DNA from: Tubulanus polymorphus
Lineage: Eukaryota; Nemertea; Palaeonemertea; Tubulaniformes; Tubulanidae
Length of the DNA stretch: 64,000 bases
Reading direction: 5' to 3'
NCBI RefSeq assembly: GCF_964204645.1
Contig: NC_134035.1
Coordinates: 3,782,501-3,846,500, forward strand
Made by a program: the position numbers and the translations under genes. The notes beneath the pieces are model-generated. The model searched no databases. It saw only the letters and a list, made by a program, of their open reading frames with translations, and had not been told where the DNA came from. The first letter of the stretch is position 1. Each line of letters opens with the position of its first letter. Shown here one piece after another: positions 22,660 to 41,600 of this stretch.

Positions 22660-24789
22660 TATTTCACGAGTGGAACAGATTATATGTATATATTATTTAT
22701 ATTATGTGATATAAGTACATGTATTATGTATCTACTCTCAATCTTATTTCAGAAAATCTTTAGAAAGGGGAGCCCTTTTTACGACAAACACACCGAGGTG
22801 TCTCTTCCACCTCCTTCGCATCCGGAATGAAATGGAAAAACTTTTTTGTTGGTAAATGAAAAATGTCGAACTCGAAGTTTGTTATAACAAGGGTTCCCCT
22901 TATCAAAACCTAATACATATGTATTACCGGTATGCAATGTAACGAAATGAATTTATGGTACGAAGAAAATTTTGTCAATTCGATGTGGCAATATCATTCT
23001 ATTTTCGATGATTTTTATCATTACTTTTTTGATTTTAGCTCTTCTAGACCTATACCTTGCCAGGTACGATAGAGTCGACCAGATTTGAAATGGAGAATTA
23101 GGGAAATCTTGAGGTCGAATCAAGAGAAAATCTCCGTAAAATTCATCGATTAAAGTGCAAAGTAAAGAGAAGTCTACTGTCGCGATTGTATGATGGCTTT
23201 AGTAGAGAGCAAAGCGCTTTCTAAAGCAGATTTCGACTGAAGTTCTGTATTACTTTTTTAGACAGTTTCCAACTGATACCAGCAGGAGACTTCACAATAC
23301 TTTAAAAAATAGATTTTCAAGATTTCAAAAAAATCGCATTCGCACTCCGTCCTGAGATGACCATGATTGCGACGTCGATTTCGCGGGTAAATTTTGGCAC
23401 AAAAATAAACACAGATTCGAACGTAATTTCGCACAAGATTGTGGTTGATGATGATATTCGATTAATCTATCGAACTATGATGACGCGCGATCAACGTAAT
23501 TTCACGCGTTTTTAATTGCAGTCAATTTGTCATGTCATGTCATGTCATGGTACGTGAAGCTAACGCGAGATTACTTTTTCTTCGTGTCCATCAACTTGAA
23601 ATAGAGAAAAAGAAAACGATATTACGATAAAATGACGACCGGTAACTTTTGGTCGTAAACATTATTATCAAACAGCTAATTTTCGTTTTTTTTCTTTTTA
23701 ATAAGAACCGGGGAAGGCGATTATTACGACGAAAAGTCTTTCCTTCCCCCGACGACACACGCAAACATGCACTTCTAAACAGTTATCAGTCGGAAAATTC
23801 AATACCAAAAAGGTACTAAAGACACCGATTCATGCAAAAACCGCTGAAAGTTAAATGAAAAATTGAGAATATTTGAATTGTTATGCAGTAGACTCGGCAT
23901 TAATTCGATAATTCGTAAATATTTCACTGAGTTAAGAAATAAGGCAAACTGGTTTTCCTAATTTATCCCAGTAAAATTCACCAATTTGAACAATTTGCCG
24001 ATCGAGACTTTGCGAGAACGTATTCGTAACATATCTACCGAATTAGAGCAGCTTATACCGCCTGTCGAGTAAGGCCGAGTCTTCTGTAGAATGTAAAGCT
24101 ACAAAAAATGTGTGATGAAATTCAAGAAGATCCGACTACCATAAATATGTAGATAGGTTAAGAAGCTTTTTATTACAGGGTCCCTATCGATCAGCCATTC
24201 CTGGATGTAAGGTCAAGGGGTTGTTAAGGAGCTTTAAAGGAGAAAATTGAACATCTAACGAAGCGCCTGACCATTTTGAAATCCCAATTACGAGAGACTC
24301 AGCACAGTTTATCGCAGTAAACCATTAATTCAGTGGTTTTGTAGGCGAATTTTTATCCTTTTACTAGCTGAACTTTCTAATTAGGTAACCACCTAATTGC
24401 GTAATGAATTGGTTCCAACTATACTGATTTGGCGTAATCTACAGTAAACTTCTAATAGTCTCTTTCTCAAAATTGAAGGGGTTTCAAGCATTTAGCTCAA
24501 ACTAAAGGAGTTTCAAGCACCTTTAAAAGTATTTAACGTTAAGAAGGAGTTTCTAAGGAATCAAGGAGTGTTGTAGGGACCCTGTATTAAAACCACGAGG
24601 AAATAGTTATCCATAATTTGAAGTTGCTTCAGGGTTAGGAACCGTTAAATCGAATATTCGAAGCGTAGAAATATTGTTATCGAAGTTACATAGTACCTTT
24701 AACCATCGCGACCAATAAACCGGAATACACCAGAGTTTTAGATGAAAGCGCAACGAAGAAATTGTGAGCTTTTTGTTTTGGACGTATGC
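22660..24789. other. spacer and probable 3' UTR of the ALDH3 gene
   Basis: No additional gene is supported. A minus-strand AATAAA (plus-strand TTTATT at 24,169-24,174), about 620 nt after the ALDH3 stop, is one candidate polyadenylation signal. The short frame at 22,636-22,830 lies partly in the palindrome and has no recognisable similarity. Confidence 0.4.
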
Positions 24790-31569
<6,780 letters not shown>

Positions 31570-32177
31570 CGTGTCAATTTACAGCAATTTACTAAAATAC
31601 CGTAATTAATCAGACAATTTCACTGAACCCGGAAGTGAATGATTGGTAACTGCAGTATGACGACCCTGGACGCATGGAGTTTCAGAGCACTTCACTTACA
31701 GGCCTTTCGGCGTCCTTTTAATGTTTAAAACCTTTTACTGAATGGGCCAAGTATGCCCATTTTGATCGATAAACTGATGAGATAATCTCTTCTAAGTTTA
31801 TTTCAAAGATGATATGTGAATCCCCAATTGATCGCGCTTAAATAGGCTTAATTCTTCTAACATTTCGTAGTTTTAACTAAACCTCGTCATCAGCCAGAAA
31901 AAAAACGAAAAATGGGTTCACTTATCAACAATAAATCACTTATCAACCATAAATAGCTGAAATTACATCAGTCTACCAGTCAACTAGTCTATTCGTAATT
32001 TTTTCAGGTGATCTGCCTTTAGGCCTCAGCTATCTCCCGGTCTAAAACTCTTCAAACGCGCCGTCGCTGTTTCGTTCAACGGTCCGGATAGATTAGTATT
32101 ATCGACTGTTGTGTCCTGGTAGCGGCGTCGCGGCGTCATCCTCGGCCCGGTCTAACCGTGCTATCCGCAGTGGTTCA
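31570..32177. promoter_or_regulatory. divergent (bidirectional) promoter region ALDH3 / DNAJC25
   Basis: The two start codons face away from each other, 608 bp apart. This interval must hold both 5' UTRs and both promoters unless distant untranslated exons exist. The DNAJC25 side (32,040-32,177) is CpG-rich; the ALDH3 side is AT-rich. No clear TATA box is seen at typical spacing, which fits a CpG-type shared promoter. Confidence 0.5.
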
Positions 32178-35100
32178 ATGATGGCGACGTCGACGACGTT
32201 GACGTGTTTACTGCTGGTGAATATTTTCGTGTTTAGCCCTGTTAGCGGTTTGTTAGAGGGCATGTACTGCGGTAAAGACAACTGTTACGATCGTAAGTTT
32301 CAATCCTCTAAACCGATTTAACATCGTACAAACGACACGTATTTATTTTGCCAATTTTGTTAATGTTATTGGACCCAGTTCCAGTTTATTTATACACCTG
32401 GCCGCAGTGAGTGCTGCAAACGCCAAGGCCCCCTACCCTCTCTGGCCCTGGTCTTACCCTACGGCTACTTGGCCTACCCTACCAACCACCTACGATCACT
32501 AAGGTCAGATTTTATTTGAATCTGGTTAAAAGAGGCCTGCATCAGATTCTGTCCTGTAGATGGAAAGCACTGACAGTGACAGGCCGAAAGTTAGTTACTT
32601 AAGTTAGGCCTGTGTAGCGTACGTTACGTCGTAAATGGTCGGTGGTAAGCTTTCATAATCGGATGGGCTCATACCAACTGTGAAAATATCCCCTTGTCGA
32701 ACTAAACCATAGACAGGTTACTGACTAATAAGGCCGGAGGGTTGTAGGCCTACATATTCCGAGCTTCCGGGACCCAGCGAACCTTTCCAGGGTTTAATGT
32801 GTTAGTTGTTGCTTAACCAACAAACCAGATCGCTTTGATCACTCCGACACTACCATATTCAGCTAGCTTTGTGCTGTACCCCATTAAGGGCCTGTTGATG
32901 ACGTAAACTAACTCGAAATTGCTTTCTTATTTCAGTGCTCGGTATGACGAGGGATAATACGAAGGTAAGCCAGCTAAAATAGACTGTACGACTATTTAGA
33001 GAACGCTTCGTAAAACATTTCTTGGAAAATTTTCAAAAAAATCTATTTCGAATTCGTTTTCAGACAGAGATAACGAAGGCGTATCGAAAGCTGGCGCGAA
33101 AATGGCATCCCGACAGACACAGGGACCCGGTGATGAAAGAAGAGGCGTCTGTGATGTTTCAGAATATCGCAAGAGCCTACGAAGTATGTAAGCCTTTCAC
33201 GACGGAAACACAGTTTTCATACGCGTGTAGACTTTAAAGTGTCTATAAGTGGCAGTGTTCAAACAGTGTTCTTGACTACGATTAGTTTCCCATTACACAA
33301 AATCAATTACCATCGATTTGAAATGAACTGAATTAATGACCAAATTAGGGATGATTGTAAAGTTTTGAAACAAGGTCCTGGGGCCCAGTTTCACAAAAGG
33401 TTTAACTCTTAAATCGATTTAATTACTTCATTATTTCAGTTTATCTTTAATCGGTGATTTAGGCCTTAAACCTCTCTGTGAAACTGGGCCCTGGGCTTAG
33501 CTTCATGAAGAATTAGGCCTAAATTAACTTCTTAAATAAAGGAATTAAAATGATTAGAGACTCGATCCTTTTTGTGAATCTAGGTCCATGGCCGAGTTTC
33601 ACAAAAATGAATAGCAACTTAAACTAATTTACGATAAGCTGAATTAATGTAGAAATTGAATTGAGGTTTTATTTCTCCATGAAATTTGACTGTGGGTCCC
33701 ACAGAGCTCGAGTTACTAAGTCAAATACATGTACCCGGTAATTAATCTTAAAATCTGGATGATCTTTGGCAAAAAGAACATTATTTAGGCCTAAACCAGG
33801 CGAAACCCACAATTGATGATATATAACTACCGTATTCATTTTCTGACAATTTCGAAGTTTTGACTAAACTTCCATCATCGGAAAAACCAAAATTAATTTG
33901 GTTTCTCCGACGATGGAAGTTTAGACTGTCTCAGAATAAACAGTTAAATCATCAACTCTGCGGTTTTCGCTCCTTAACTCTGTGAAATACTGAGATTTAG
34001 ATATGATATCAGTCATTATTCATAAGCCACTTTTCACTAATAGACACGTAATTTACGATGACTTAGGTTGCAAGAATATCTCGTATTAATCGTGACACCT
34101 GGTCATTATTAGCAGACTTGAGTGTGCGACACGACATCATCACAGCTGTGACGGTTTAACATCTGTATCCGTCTTCATCGTACTTTCAGGAATTACTTCA
34201 GGCAAATTCACACTCGCATAACCGTTTGTGTAACATCTGGAGTTAATTGCATTTCCGATAATGCAACAAGTGCTCACACGGCGCGCGCGCGATAGATTTT
34301 GCATATTTAACTATTTTATTGATTTGCTTCGAACAAAAGGTATCCTCAGGTCGCGTGGCAGCTGGCTAATTGTTTAGTTATCGGATTAATGATTATTAAC
34401 CATTTCAATGTCGCACTTGACTTGGCGTAAAAAAAATTGTGCGATAGATTTTGCATATTTAACTATTTTATTGATTCGCTTAGAACAAAAGGTATTATCC
34501 TCAGGTCACACGGCAGCTGGCTAATTGTTTAAGTTATCGGATTAATGATTATTAACTATTTTGATGTCGTACTTGACTCGGTGTCAAAATTCAACTGTTT
34601 TGTGTGAAAAGAATTGAAAATGATATGAGATTTGAATTGAAACTGCAGAACTGAGTTGAGGAATTTAGCGTATTTTATCTATCCAAGGACTGATCTATTG
34701 TTCGGCTTTGGGATGCAAAGAATAAGCTAACATTTTAGAATTGCTGCTCTCTATCAGCCCACGGGCGATTTTGAGATCCCATAGAACTTTTGGTCAATCT
34801 AATTGAACCTCCCCCCCTATTTCCTTAATTAAGACATTTTGCATTTGCAAATAATTTCTTCGCAGATTTTGAAAGATGAAGGCGCCCGTAGTGAATATGA
34901 CTATATGTTGGATAATCCAGGTAATCAATCCACGATTTAGAACTGCCCCCTTTCTGACATTTCAGCACTTATGCGCTGATAAAATGTCTAGTGTTTATGG
35001 TTCATTTTCAAGTGAAAATTGAAAATGTCTCGGGTGAAGTGCTGACCGCATGTGAAGTGTGAATGATCAGTTTTCGAAAGTGTGTCGATAAATGTCTAAC

Positions 35101-38031
35101 ATCTGGCGTTTGTAGTTATTTTCAATTGAAAATGTCTCAGCTGAAATTCGGAACACGTGTGAAGCATGAATGATGTTTGTGAAAGTGTGCTGATAAGGTG
35201 TCTAACACCTGGTGTTCGAAGTTCATTTCTAATTCGAAATCGTGACCACATGTCAAATGTGTACGCTATCAAAAATTGATAGATCGATGATCAAATATCG
35301 AATGCCTTAGGGGTGTGGGCTCTGTCCAATGTTGTATAATTGTAATAATATATAATATAATAATGTTACAATATATGTTTATATATATATATTTTCAGAG
35401 GAAATGTGGATGAATTATTATTACTATTATCGCCGCCGGATGGCGCCACAAGTCGACGTTCGTATAGTGTTAGTCGTTACTATATCGATAGTTTCTGTTA
35501 TACAGGTAAAACAATGAATAAATCAAGTCTTCTAAATCACCCTTTCAGTGCTGAATGAATCATAGGCGATAGTGCTAGAGGGTGATTTGAAAATTTTGAA
35601 AAATTCCACCAGTGTATTCAATGACAGACTTACTGCTATAGCGCGTCTACACCGCGGTGCGGTGTATCAGTAGTTACTGATATTTCACCATATTTGACAT
35701 GTATTGCCATCTTTCAATATAGATAAAAACTAATTACTAATAACGTCAATACTCCACGATGCGGTGTATTAGCCAAGTCCATCACCGATTTATACACTGC
35801 ACTGTAAGGGTCTCTACGGCCTTTTTATTGCGATTTTCAAATTGACAAAACTAAATCTTTGTGAAAATGTGTTGAATTCGTTGTTGAATTGTTTGTAGTA
35901 TTACGGAGCGTGGAGTAACTATCACACGGCTATCAGTTACCTGGCGACCGTACCGAAATATCGAATACGCGCTTTAGACATCGCGAAAACGGAGAAACTA
36001 CTCGACGATATACGCAATAAAAAACTAAACCGCAAAATGACGAAGGTATTCTTCGATCGATTTTCAGCGTGAAACGGTTGAATTTCCGCGTTGAATGATT
36101 GATATGTTTTCTTTTTATTCTCTTTTCTCAGGATGAGATTAAAGAAAAAGAAGAAACTGTTATTAAAAATATCATAGTAGAAAAAATGGATATACGGTAA
36201 TGATAAGAGATTTGAATCTCGGCGGGTAGGGGTCTGCTAATGAGTTAGGGGTTAATAATAGGGGTCTAGCTAGGGGTTAATAGGGGTCTAGCTAATGAAT
36301 GACATTCGCATGAGTCTCATGATGGTATCCCTGGTTCAAATATGTGTGAGTGAGGAATATGGCTGAGTCTCATGATGCCGTCAGGCTCAAAATATCTGCG
36401 AGGGAGGAACACGGCAGAGTCTCTTAATGCCATCAGGTTTAGAATAGTTGTGAGGGAGAAATGCGGCCGAGTCTCTTCAAATCCCTGCGAGACGGAGGAA
36501 CATAGCAGAGTCTCTGTTGATGCCATCGGGTTTGAAATAGCTGTGAGGAAGGTACACAGCTGAGTCTCTTCAAATCCCTGAGAGGGAGGATGCATATGTA
36601 ACGATCAAGAGCCAGTGAAATTGCGCGCACTCACCGCGGATCGAACCCGGGTCTCGTACGTAGAAAGCAGCAGGCGCGCTAACCAGTAGACCAATAGACC
36701 TAGTCTACTTGGCGAGTGGTTATACAGCTTTTTGTATATGCATAACACATATGTTTAAAAAGTCAATATCAGCCATTAATCGAATGTTTTGTCTCTGATT
36801 TACAGCGGTGGTTACAGTAAACCTAGCGTATTGAATACACTGTGGTTACAATTAGCGTGCAGTCCGTATTATCTAGGCGTTTATATCTGGTGGTGGCTGC
36901 GCTGGATATTCAAGTACTGGATTCTAAAAGAAGAATACGGAGACGCCGAGAAAGAGTACATCATACGTAGAAATATGGGACTTAGTCAAACGCAATGGGA
37001 GGTAAATAGACATTGTCGCTCGTCGAAATATCTATACCTTACACTCCCTCTATCACCTCCTATTCCCCCTCTCTCTTATCTATGTCCTTGAGACTTATCT
37101 GCTGAATGTCCTGGCCCTATTTTATAGACCCGGGGTCAGTTCTACAGTCGAGACAAAAGACCAAAAGTAGTCTTGAGATCGAGACCGGTCTTTAAGATGT
37201 TCAATGGGCTATTATAGAACTAAGATGAACGTAGATTGGTCTTAAGTCTAAACCACAAGGAACAAGGGTCGGTTATTAGGTTGAGACTTCAGTCGCGAAG
37301 TCGGTTATGGTTGGTCGTAAGTTGTTTGATTAGCTATAGAACGTAGACGGTCCAAGACTGGTTTAAAATGTAAGCTATAACTGTGCAACAGACCTCAGTT
37401 TTGACTTGATGTTTAGTAGAGTTACGGTTATTTTCACTCGTCAGTCACTCGGAGTTTATCAACCCCACAGTGTTCAATAGTTAGGCTAAAAAAAATTGAA
37501 ACCTTGTTTCTCCGCTCTGCTGAGCTTTAATGTTGACCCGGCCGGCCGCCTATCTACCCTATACATTACTTTTTTTAAAATCGTGATCAATTTTACCATA
37601 ACAGACCCGGCCGCTATAGAAATGAACTGTTTACCGATTTTATCAAATTTTACAAAAATGACCCGGCCGCTGCGGAGAAACAAGGTATCATTTTTGTTTA
37701 GCCTTACTTGAATTTCTTATTATTATCTGATTACAGGCTTTAGAAGATTACGACAAAACGTATTATATGAAGAGAGAACTGTGGATTAAAGAGCATTTTC
37801 AGGTATTTGTCCGTACGATAATTTTCTAAAATACTCGCGGCAACGTCTGCCATGATCATCGCTACGAAACCGGCTGTAATTTTCTGATGCTTTGATCATC
37901 TTTTCCAGGAATGGAAGGAGGAACGCGAAGCCGAAATGAAAGTAAAAATGGCCGAAAATGCGAAATATAAAAGTTACCGCCGATACATGAAAAGCGGAGG
38001 TCCCGGACAGTTATCATTCGGTCCCGATTAA
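32178..38031 (+). CDS. DNAJC25: DnaJ homolog subfamily C member 25 (DNAJC25)
   Basis: Ten coding exons: 32178-32292, 32936-32964, 33064-33183, 34866-34920, 35399-35505, 35899-36045, 36132-36196, 36806-37001, 37737-37802, 37909-38031. They sum to 1,023 nt (340 aa) with all junctions in frame. Residues 1-24 are a signal peptide, followed by [14 protein letters not shown] leading into a J domain whose HPD motif is residues 63-65 ([10 protein letters not shown]). A membrane segment lies at about 127-142 ([16 protein letters not shown]), after a tyrosine-rich [10 protein letters not shown] stretch. A second hydrophobic segment lies at about 222-248, around [15 protein letters not shown]. The basic C-terminus ends near [11 protein letters not shown]. 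This order matches the DNAJC25 family, membrane co-chaperones thought to activate Hsp70 through the J domain in the ER. The start at 32,178 (Met-Met) is taken because it begins the signal peptide; Met2 is equally possible. Confidence 0.95.
33379..33494. mobile_element. MITE with TGGGGCCCAGTTTCACA ends in a DNAJC25 intron
   Basis: Left end CCTGGGGCCCAGTTTCACAA; right end TGTGAAACTGGGCCCTGG. These are near-perfect inverted ends of about 18 bp around a 116-bp AT-rich element. A degenerate neighbour follows to about 33,610 (GGCCGAGTTTCACAAAAATG). Confidence 0.85.
34289..34592. repeat. 152-bp tandem duplication in a DNAJC25 intron
   Basis: Two direct copies with starts at about 34,291 and 34,443 (GATAGATTTTGCATATTTAA). 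They share CTCAGGTC, GGCAGCTGGCTAATTGTTT and CGGATTAATGATTATTAAC. The copies differ by a modest number of substitutions and a 3-bp insertion. Confidence 0.9.
34960..35265. repeat. three diverged direct repeats of about 120 bp in a DNAJC25 intron
   Basis: Units share AAATGTCTAGTGTTTATGG-like, CAATTGAAAATGTCTC, and GTGAAGTGTGAATGATC followed by GAAAGTGTGTCGATAA. Divergence is clearly higher than in the 152-bp duplication. Confidence 0.75.
35630..35820. mobile_element. element with TACACCGCACTGCGGTG-like ends, in a DNAJC25 intron
   Basis: Left part CTACACCGCGGTGCGGTGTA, interior TAGTTACTGATATTTCACCA and TTGCCATCTTTCAATATAGA, and right part TTATACACTGCACTGTAAGG. Inverted or rearranged relatives lie at 56,160-56,350 and 58,575-58,770 and share the TTGCCATCTT and AAGTCCATCAC stretches. 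It is a non-autonomous repeat family. Confidence 0.75.
36300..36600. repeat. degenerate tandem repeat in a DNAJC25 intron
   Basis: Units of about 55-65 bp with GAGTCTCTTNATGCCATCAG, GAGGGAGGAACACGGC and related variants, about five copies. It produces the open frames seen on both strands here. Confidence 0.8.
36605..36712 (-). mobile_element. tRNA-derived SINE-like element
   Basis: On the minus strand TCTACTGGTTAGCGCGCC (A-box-like) is followed by CCGGGTTCGATCCGCGG (B-box). The spacing is tRNA-like but there is no proper anticodon arm, so I favour a SINE head or tRNA pseudogene inside the DNAJC25 intron. Confidence 0.5.
37127..37395. repeat. two dispersed GGTCTTAAG/TTAGATTGG repeats in a DNAJC25 intron
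   Basis: The first copy starts GGGTCAGTTCTACAGTCGAG and contains GAGACCGGTCTTTAAGATG. The second ends GTAAGCTATAACTGTGCAAC. The two ends (CAGTTNTACAGTC and GACTGTGCAACTG in better copies) are complementary, so the ancestral form was probably an inverted-end element. Confidence 0.65.
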
Positions 38032-38149
38032 TTGAATAATGAATCGTTTATAATACAGCTGTTTGTTTGTGTGTAATTTGAATTAGTCCCAGTCAGTGAA
38101 GAATTGATAATATGCATTTATAGAGATCTATCCAAGTTGTTCTTCGAGT

Positions 38150-38815
38150 GCAGGGTCCAGATGTACAGTCGAGATTTGAGTTCGAAATGATTATTGGTCT
38201 TACGTTGTTGTATTTATTATAGAACTAAAATGAACTTAGACTGTTCTTAAGTTGTTAGATTGGTTATAGAATCAAAATCAGCTTAGATTGGTCTTGGTTG
38301 TTAGATTGGTTATAGAACCAAAATGAGCTTACACCGGTCTTAAGTTGTTAGATTGTCTATGGAACCAAAATGAACTTAGACTGTTCCTAAGTTGTTAGAT
38401 TGGTTATAGAATCAAAATCAGCTTAGATTGGTCTTGGTTGTTAGATTGGTTATAGAACCAAAATGAGCTTACACCGGTCTTAAGTTGTTAGATTGTCTAT
38501 GGAACCAAAATGAACTTAGACTGTTCTTAAGTTGTTAGATTGGTTATACAATCGAAATCAGCTTAGACTGGTCTTAAGTTAGATCGGTTAGAACTAAAAT
38601 GAGCTTACTCTAGTCTTAAGTTGTTAGATTGTCTATAGAACCAAAATGAGCTTACACTGGTCTTAAGTTGTTAGATTGGTTATAGAATCAAAATCAGCTT
38701 AGACTGGTCTTAAGTTGTTGGATTGTCCATGGAACCAAAATCAGCTTACACCGGTCTTAAGTTGTTAGATTGGTTATAGAATCATTAAGTAAGCTTTAAT
38801 CAAAGCCTTGACTGT
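38150..38815. repeat. about 47-bp minisatellite with 140-bp higher-order period
   Basis: About 13 units of the type TTAGATTGGTTATAGAATCA / AAATCAGCTTAGACTGGTCT. Three-unit blocks recur: AAAATGAACTTAGACTGTTC occurs at about 38,229, 38,369 and 38,509, a spacing of 140 bp. The array sits between GGTCCAGATGTACAGTCGAG and CCTTGACTGTGCAACTG, which resemble the two ends of the dispersed element. Confidence 0.9.
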
Positions 38816-39638
38816 GCAACTGATCATTGAGGGTTCTCAAATATTGTTCTTCCTCTATTTTACTGACTGTTGATTCAAACTGGAATCTCATATCGTAACA
38901 AACTCAAATAAGTCCAGGCTGTATGATGATTTATTGGATAAGACGAACGGAAATTTTCGCCCCGAATGAAAAATTTACTCAACTCACATCTAGAACTGGG
39001 GATTTAACGCAGTTTGTTTCTAATGAGATTCCGCTATTTCTTCACTCAAACGCGGGGTATAAATCTGCTGCTCAGATCCACGCTCCTCGAGAAAAGCCAT
39101 TCTTCCAAGATTTCACACATGCGTTTAGGTGCGGTTCCGGGCTACAGATCGATCATGTACCTATACTATTACTGTTTTCTCCGGTATTAATCACTGACTG
39201 GCGACACCTGGTGACCATTTTTTGAAATGTTTATACGTTGTCGTGCTTATACGATAGTAAATCTCCCGATCGTCCGTTTATCATTCCGTTTACATATCTC
39301 CCCCCCCTCTAAACGGCTCATAAATCAAGTCCAAACTTACGAAGGTTATCGATTGTCTCGATGTTAGTTCGGCTATTGGCCTAGCAATTGAACGTACAGT
39401 ATACGAATTCACAGCCATATACATGTATTAGTTACAGAAAATGCAAAAACGGGGATTATCATGTCCTGTTCATTTCTTATTAATGTAAAATACAGCGGTT
39501 CAGATGCAATTCCTACTTAAGCTATCTATTGGAAATATACCTAATTTGAAGAACAACGTTTTTTAATAACGAAATTCAATTAATATGACTATTTCTTTTT
39601 GTACCATCATCGAGGTTTGAGGTTATAGACCGGGCAAT
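38816..39638. other. spacer, no gene seen
   Basis: The open frame at 38,923-39,225 (100 codons) has no recognisable similarity, no splice context and ordinary spacer composition. I do not call it a gene. Confidence 0.4.
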
Positions 39639-40529
39639 AGCCGTAATATTGGTGCATCTATGATTCTGAATATTGGTGCATCTATAATTCTGAATATTGG
39701 TGCATCTATATTTCTTAATATTGGTACATCTACAATTCTGAATATTGGTGCATCTACAATTCTGGATATTGGTGCATCTATAATTCTGAATATTGGTGCA
39801 TCTACAATTCTTAATATTGGTACATCTACAATTCTGAATATTGGTGCATCTACAATTCTGGATATTGGTGCATCTATAATTCTGAATATTGGTGCATCTA
39901 CAATTCTGAATATTGGTGCATCTATAATTCTGAATATTGGTGCATCTACAATTCTTAATATTGGTACATCTACAATTCTGAATATTGGTGCATCTACAAT
40001 TCTGGATATTGGTGCATCTATAATTCTGAATATTGGTGCATCTACAATTCTGAATATTGGTGCATCTATAATTCTGAATATTGGTGCATCTATAATTCTG
40101 AATATTGGTGCATCTACAATTCTGAATATTGGTGCATCTACAGTTCTGAATATTGGTGCATCTACAATTCTGAATATTGGTGCATCTATAATTGTATAAT
40201 TCTGAATATTGGTGCATCTATAATTCTGAATATTGGTGCATCTACAATTCTAAATATTGGTGCATCTACAATTCTGAATATTGGTGCATCTATAATTGTA
40301 TAATTCTGAATATTGGTGCATCTATAATTCTGAATATTGGTGCAACTATAATTAAGAATACTGAATATTGGTGCATCCATAATTCTGAATATTGGTGCAT
40401 CTATAATTCTGAATATTGGTGCATCTACAATTCTAAATATTGGTGCATCTACAATTCTGAATATTGGTGCATCTATAATTCTGAATATTGGTACATCTAT
40501 AATTCTGAATATTGGTGCATCTACAATTC
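39639..40529. repeat. 24-bp satellite array, about 37 copies
   Basis: Unit ATTCTGAATATTGGTGCATC plus TAYA (24 bp). Because the period is a multiple of three, long open frames run on both strands with repeating CTNIQNYR-like and ILNIGAST-like peptides. Groups of units sharing GGATATTGG or TTAATATTGGTACATC recur, so blocks of several units duplicated together. It is interrupted by ATTGTATAATTCTG-type joins at about 40,192 and 40,296. Confidence 0.97.
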
Positions 40530-40800
40530 CTATGGGCGATGAAGCTTTTGTTGCCACCTGTTTGTTTCATAATGACTTTAATAGATTGTGTTATTTAAAT
40601 AGATTGTGTTACGTTAGTAAGCCAAACCTCAAAACATGTTATACAGTAGAACATATGATATTTATATTGAAACGAAGACAGATCTTGGAGCACATGACTT
40701 GATAACGCGTAGATTTTTATGCGTTAAAACGGTTTTTTATTACGGGCATTATTTGTTCATTTTTCGGATGAATTATTGCCAATTTTGTTTCATCGTTCTA
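40530..40800. other. spacer, no gene seen
   Basis: AT-rich; nothing recognised. Confidence 0.4.
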
Positions 40801-41020
40801 AGATTGTGGAACTAGATCCAAACTGAGACAACTGTCGAAACTGAGACGAGAGTCGAGTTAAAACCCACCCAACCGTAGAACTGGGTACAGAATCAAATTA
40901 TACCCACACAACTGTGGAACTGGGTACAGAATCAAATTAAACCCACACAACTGTGGAACTGGATCTAGAATCAAATTAAACCCACACAACTGTGGAACTG
41001 GATCCAGAATCAAATTAAAC
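40801..41020. repeat. 39-bp tandem repeat, about 4 copies
   Basis: AATCAAATTA recurs at 40,891, 40,930, 40,969 and 41,008 (period 39 bp) with CCCACACAACTGTGGAACTG between. The CTGTGGAACTGGATCC part matches the end of the GGACCCAGTTCCACA element family, so this array probably arose by tandem copying of one element end. Confidence 0.9.
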
Positions 41021-41600
41021 CCTGGATCCTGAAAAGATGTCCATAGATACTTTGAAACGTTTTTTTTCTGGTGGTGGATTAAGAGTTGTTCGAATTGGAT
41101 CACATTCAAAACTTCTATTTGTTTCTTAGAATTTTACCGAAATCAAACGGCTGTTAACGATAGGTAATTGATGCATGTGTGTTGTATGTATGTGTCTGGT
41201 GTACGTTAAAATCTTTCGTGTCACTCGAGAACTTTTTTCGAAAACTGCTGGTTGAATATAGTTTTTTTTAGCTGTAACGAGCTCACTCCTTTCCCTCTCT
41301 CCATTTTCATGTGTTGTATTATTGTTGATAATCTAGAGAAGTCGTTGAGAGTAACGAGTAAAATTTCTTATATAAAAATCGTGTATACACAGTTACAAAG
41401 CTAGGGCCGGTTCCGTAGATTAGTTTTAACTTTAAAACCCGGATGGGTCTGAACTGAATTGATAGTCTATTCGGCTGAAACCCAAGGCCAAGTTGCATAC
41501 AGTGATTCCTCATGATATTGAACCCTGATGAAAACATTTATTTGGAATTTCACTCTAACATAAGAGGATTTGATTGATTTCAGGAACATATTTTTCTGGT
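41021..41600. other. spacer, no gene seen
   Basis: No exon or repeat is recognised apart from short degenerate matches to the GGTTCCGTAG/CAAGTTGCATACAG repeat types around 41,405-41,500. Confidence 0.35.

Noticed and set aside
39576-40557. Long frames with CTNIQNYR or ILNIGAST peptide repeats on both strands
   Set aside because: 24-bp satellite; a period divisible by three keeps all stop-free frames open.
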